Shown here piece by piece: positions 61,301 through 64,000 of a DNA stretch of 64,000 bases (its first letter is position 1; each line of letters opens with the position of its first letter). The DNA is from Pyrocephalus nanus. Lineage: Eukaryota > Chordata > Aves > Passeriformes > Tyrannidae. The notes beneath the pieces are model-generated. The model was not told the origin of the DNA. It was given only the letters and a program-made list of their open reading frames with translations, and made no database searches. The DNA lies in assembly GCA_038380795.1 (NCBI GenBank), contig CM076259.1, positions 59,477,938 to 59,541,937 of the forward strand, read 5' to 3'. The position numbers were made by a program, and so were the translations under genes.

Positions 61301-61991
61301 CACCTAAAAATTGCTTTGCTATATGCAAGAATGTATTTGTGAAATTGCCTGAATATTGTCTGTAAATGATTGACATAAGAAATGAGTTTCACTGAAACAC
61401 CTGGGAAAATTTTCAGAAACTTCAATGTACCCAAGTTTTCAACCTTTATGGCCATCTTCTTCCCAGTATTTAGTTACATTTGTACCTTTACTACCTTCAG
61501 CAGTTGCAAAGAAAACCAAAGCAAACACAGACATAGAGCTAGAAGAAGCACAGCCTCAAGTATGGAGGGATCAAGAGTAGAGCTACTTCTTCTGACCCAC
61601 TGTTTTTCCTTCAAAACTTCTACCTGCTCATGGAGACTCACCTTTTTGCTCATCTGAAGTCATTTGTGGGTTTGGCTACACATTTATTTCTGAATAACTG
61701 TGAACATCAGACCCTTCTGAATTTCTGCCCTACAAAAACCATTCATGATACTGAAAATTCAGCCTACAAAGATCCATCATTCTGTCCTATTCATGGCAAC
61801 TGAGATCTATCAAGAGCTTTAAGAAATTCAGCATTAAACTATCAACAAAACTCACACACTCCAAATCATCACAAAACATAAATGTATCCATTACACTTAC
61901 CTATTTATTGCAGATATTTTCCAAGTTTCAAGAAGCATATAATCGAGAACAGCTTCAAGTTCAGAATCCAAGATCTGGAAAACAGATTTTT

Positions 61992-61994
<3 letters not shown>
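58334..61994. other. Unique non-coding sequence
   Basis: Frames up to 108 codons, overlapping on both strands and unrecognised. A T14 run lies near 58515 and an A14 run near 58931. The interval 58630-58830 is GC-richer but has no identifiable feature. Confidence 0.55.

Positions 61995-62036
<42 letters not shown>
61995..62036 (+). repeat. (AT)21 microsatellite
   Basis: Forty-two uninterrupted bases of AT repeat, preceded by TTTTTTAC and followed by AAAGTCAC. It is likely to be length-polymorphic and cruciform-prone, and it is the longest dinucleotide array in the window. Confidence 0.96.
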
Positions 62037-62042
<6 letters not shown>

Positions 62043-63853
62043 ACTAAAAGTATATGGCTTAAGTATATAAAATTTTAAAAAATATTGTATAAAACATCTA
62101 TTTAGAAATGAGTCTATGAACTAGTACTTCTGAAGTTTTGCATCATCTGAGAAATCTTCCGGGTGATAACAATGATGGTATGATAATTTATAGTGTATTT
62201 AAAGTATATAATATTGTATAGATTCTCAAGCAATTTCTACACAAAAGTTCAAAATAAGTAGAAAACTCTGGAAAAAAATCAAATTTTCAATTAGCAATTT
62301 TGCTACAATTATTTGCAATTAAAAAAACAAAACCAATATATTGAATATGAAAAAATGTCATTGGCATATCAGAAAATATAAATGATTTAGGAAACCACAA
62401 GCATCCTTATCTACATTTAAGCAATATTCTGCCTTGAACTTGGAGTAAGACAGCAGCATGAATAGGGAAACCACATGAAAAATCAAGACTATCATTGTGT
62501 GCATTACTTCTTTACTGTCCAGAAATGCTGAACACAGCAGTTCAGTTACAGGTGTGAAATTCTAGATGTACATTCTTGTAAGGATACATGTAACACCTAA
62601 TCACAATTAGTCTCAGAGTCTCTGTAAATTTTCCTAGTGATTCTCACTCAGTGACCCTGAGCATAATGCATTTGATAAATCTAGTGTGCTTAAGAAAGCA
62701 AAAGGGAGGAGGAAGATGCATTGGTAGAAAGAAACAGGCTCAGCAGACCAAGGACAGACACAAAGGAGAAAGTAAAAAACAGAAAGGAAAAAAAAAAAAG
62801 GAAGAAAGTTCATGTGTCTAAATGCACTTGGTCTAATTCTCTGTGGTGCCATTGGCATCTTTGCAGTCTGCAACAAGAAACACCATTTCACACAGGGCTG
62901 CTATGCAGTCCCAGCTCTTAAATATAATTAAGAGTCTATATTAGAAAAAGTCTTGCCTCTTTTCCTTCCCCCTAGTTTTGCCAGAGCTTTCCCCAGCAGC
63001 TGCAATACTGGTACCCACCACACGATTCACAGTGCAGGCAAAGAGAATAAGTTATGGAACACTCTATACCCACTACGCATCAATGGTCACCTGGCTGGGA
63101 GCACCTCTGTGCTCCAGCTGAAGAGCAGGCATTTTCTTCTCCAGAGTCCTAGAATCCCTCTGTTCCCTTCTGTGAGCTGGTAATTTTCAAGCAGAGAGAT
63201 GAAATGTAAATACCAGCATGGATAATTATTTCACTACTCATTTTTTGCAAGATAATCAGACAGAAAAGATAAGACTCACTCTGAGAAACAGAAGCAGTAG
63301 AAATTTTTATCCAGCAACAGCATGAAAGATTCTGCCAATTCTTCTTACAAAAGCAACAGTTCATTGATTTGTAGCTGCTGCCTACTTTCATATGCAAGAA
63401 CAACAACAGAAATCCCTCACTGGTCTTCTCTACATATTTTCAGGCAATCACTACAAACATGACAACTTCTAGTATTATTTATTCTATGCACTGTGTTTCC
63501 ATTCCTGCTGTTGATGTCAACTGCATACAAGCCAGGCTCAGAAGCTCAAATTCAATCACAAAGCTATGAGTAACACCACTACATCTCCACCCTTTGCATC
63601 TCCTACTCAGTTCCCCAAAAGGGGTTTCCACAATAATGTGTGGAGTAATCACACAGAGAATGCCATTAAAGTTAATGTGAAAATCAGCCAAATACCACCT
63701 CTAAAAGGAGTGGGAGCTATTTACTAGATAATACTAATAAAACTCTGCAAGATCAAAGGGTGGCCTGAAGTTTTCCCTTTATTTTCTACAGTAATGTCTT
63801 CCAGTTTCTCTACATATACTTCTTCATCAGTTAGCACGGTAACCCCTTTTCCC
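62037..63853. other. Unique non-coding sequence
   Basis: Very AT-rich to about 62400. It contains an A/G-rich stretch at about 62760-62810 with an A12 run. Frames are at most 85 codons with no recognised product. Confidence 0.55.
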
Positions 63854-64000
63854 CATAGAATAACAGAAAATCTCCAGTTGGAAAGCACCCGTAAGAATCG
63901 TTGAGTCCAACCCTCTGCTCCTCACAGGACTACCTAAATCTAGACCAAACAACTAAGAATGCTGTCCAGACAATCCCTGAATTTTGACAGGCTTGTTGCT
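63854..64000 (-). mobile_element. CR1 LINE, 3' part (antisense), cut by window end
   Basis: On + it starts CATAGAATAACAGAAAATCT, a reverse-complemented terminal octamer. It continues CCAGTTGGAAAGCACCCGTA, ATCGTTGAGTCCAACCCTCT, GCTCCTCACAGGACTACCTA and GAATGCTGTCCAGACAATCC, then TTGACAGGCTTGTTGCT at the last base. The GAGTCCAACCCTCTGCTC start marks a subfamily different from those at 17391 and 38879. The element continues beyond the window. Confidence 0.93.

Overview
The window looks like a gene-free stretch of a bird genome, either intergenic or inside a very long intron. The host call rests on the repeats. There are at least eight CR1 LINE pieces, 5'-truncated or window-edge pieces, several with the avian CR1 3' end carrying CATAGAAT/ATTCTATG-type octamers. 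There are also two related LTRs of the widespread avian ERVL type (TGTCCTGGTT...AAACCA..CA) and a third, different LTR. The ERVL-type LTRs suggest a neoavian rather than a galliform host, but that is inference from remembered consensus sequences. I found no protein-coding gene, tRNA, rRNA or CRISPR array that I can support. Open frames are short (longest 159 codons), overlap on both strands and show no recognisable domain; some lie inside repeats.

Layout. 1-15.3 kb: AT-rich unique sequence with two adjacent perfect palindromes (2198-2249), probable remnants of ancient amniote repeats (5261-5350, 5800-5895, 9381-9435), a possible conserved non-coding block near 7.4-7.6 kb and a 30-nt A tract at 13122. 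15.3-29.7 kb: the repeat-rich part, with CR1 pieces at 15300, 17391, 20569, 28668 and 29126, ERVL-type solo LTRs at 21433-21871 and 27878-28463 (the second with a perfect 5-bp target duplication), and a possible LTR start after a G-rich purine tract at 25953. 29.7-38.9 kb: unique sequence with homopolymers, a 41-nt pyrimidine tract and small tandem duplications. 38.9-39.4 kb: CR1. 39.4-57.1 kb: the longest stretch without a recognisable transposon, with a purine tract containing a G-quadruplex motif (47459-47511) and a perfect palindrome (51431-51450). 57.1-58.3 kb: a CR1 reverse-transcriptase fragment followed by a third solo LTR. 58.3-64 kb: unique sequence with an (AT)21 microsatellite and a CR1 copy cut by the window end.

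No set of genes working together is visible. I looked for an undescribed system and did not find one. The items most worth a second look are the twin palindromes, the solo LTRs with their target duplications, the G-quadruplex tract, the ancient repeat remnants and the long A tracts. Family names come from memory of consensus sequences, not from a database search.
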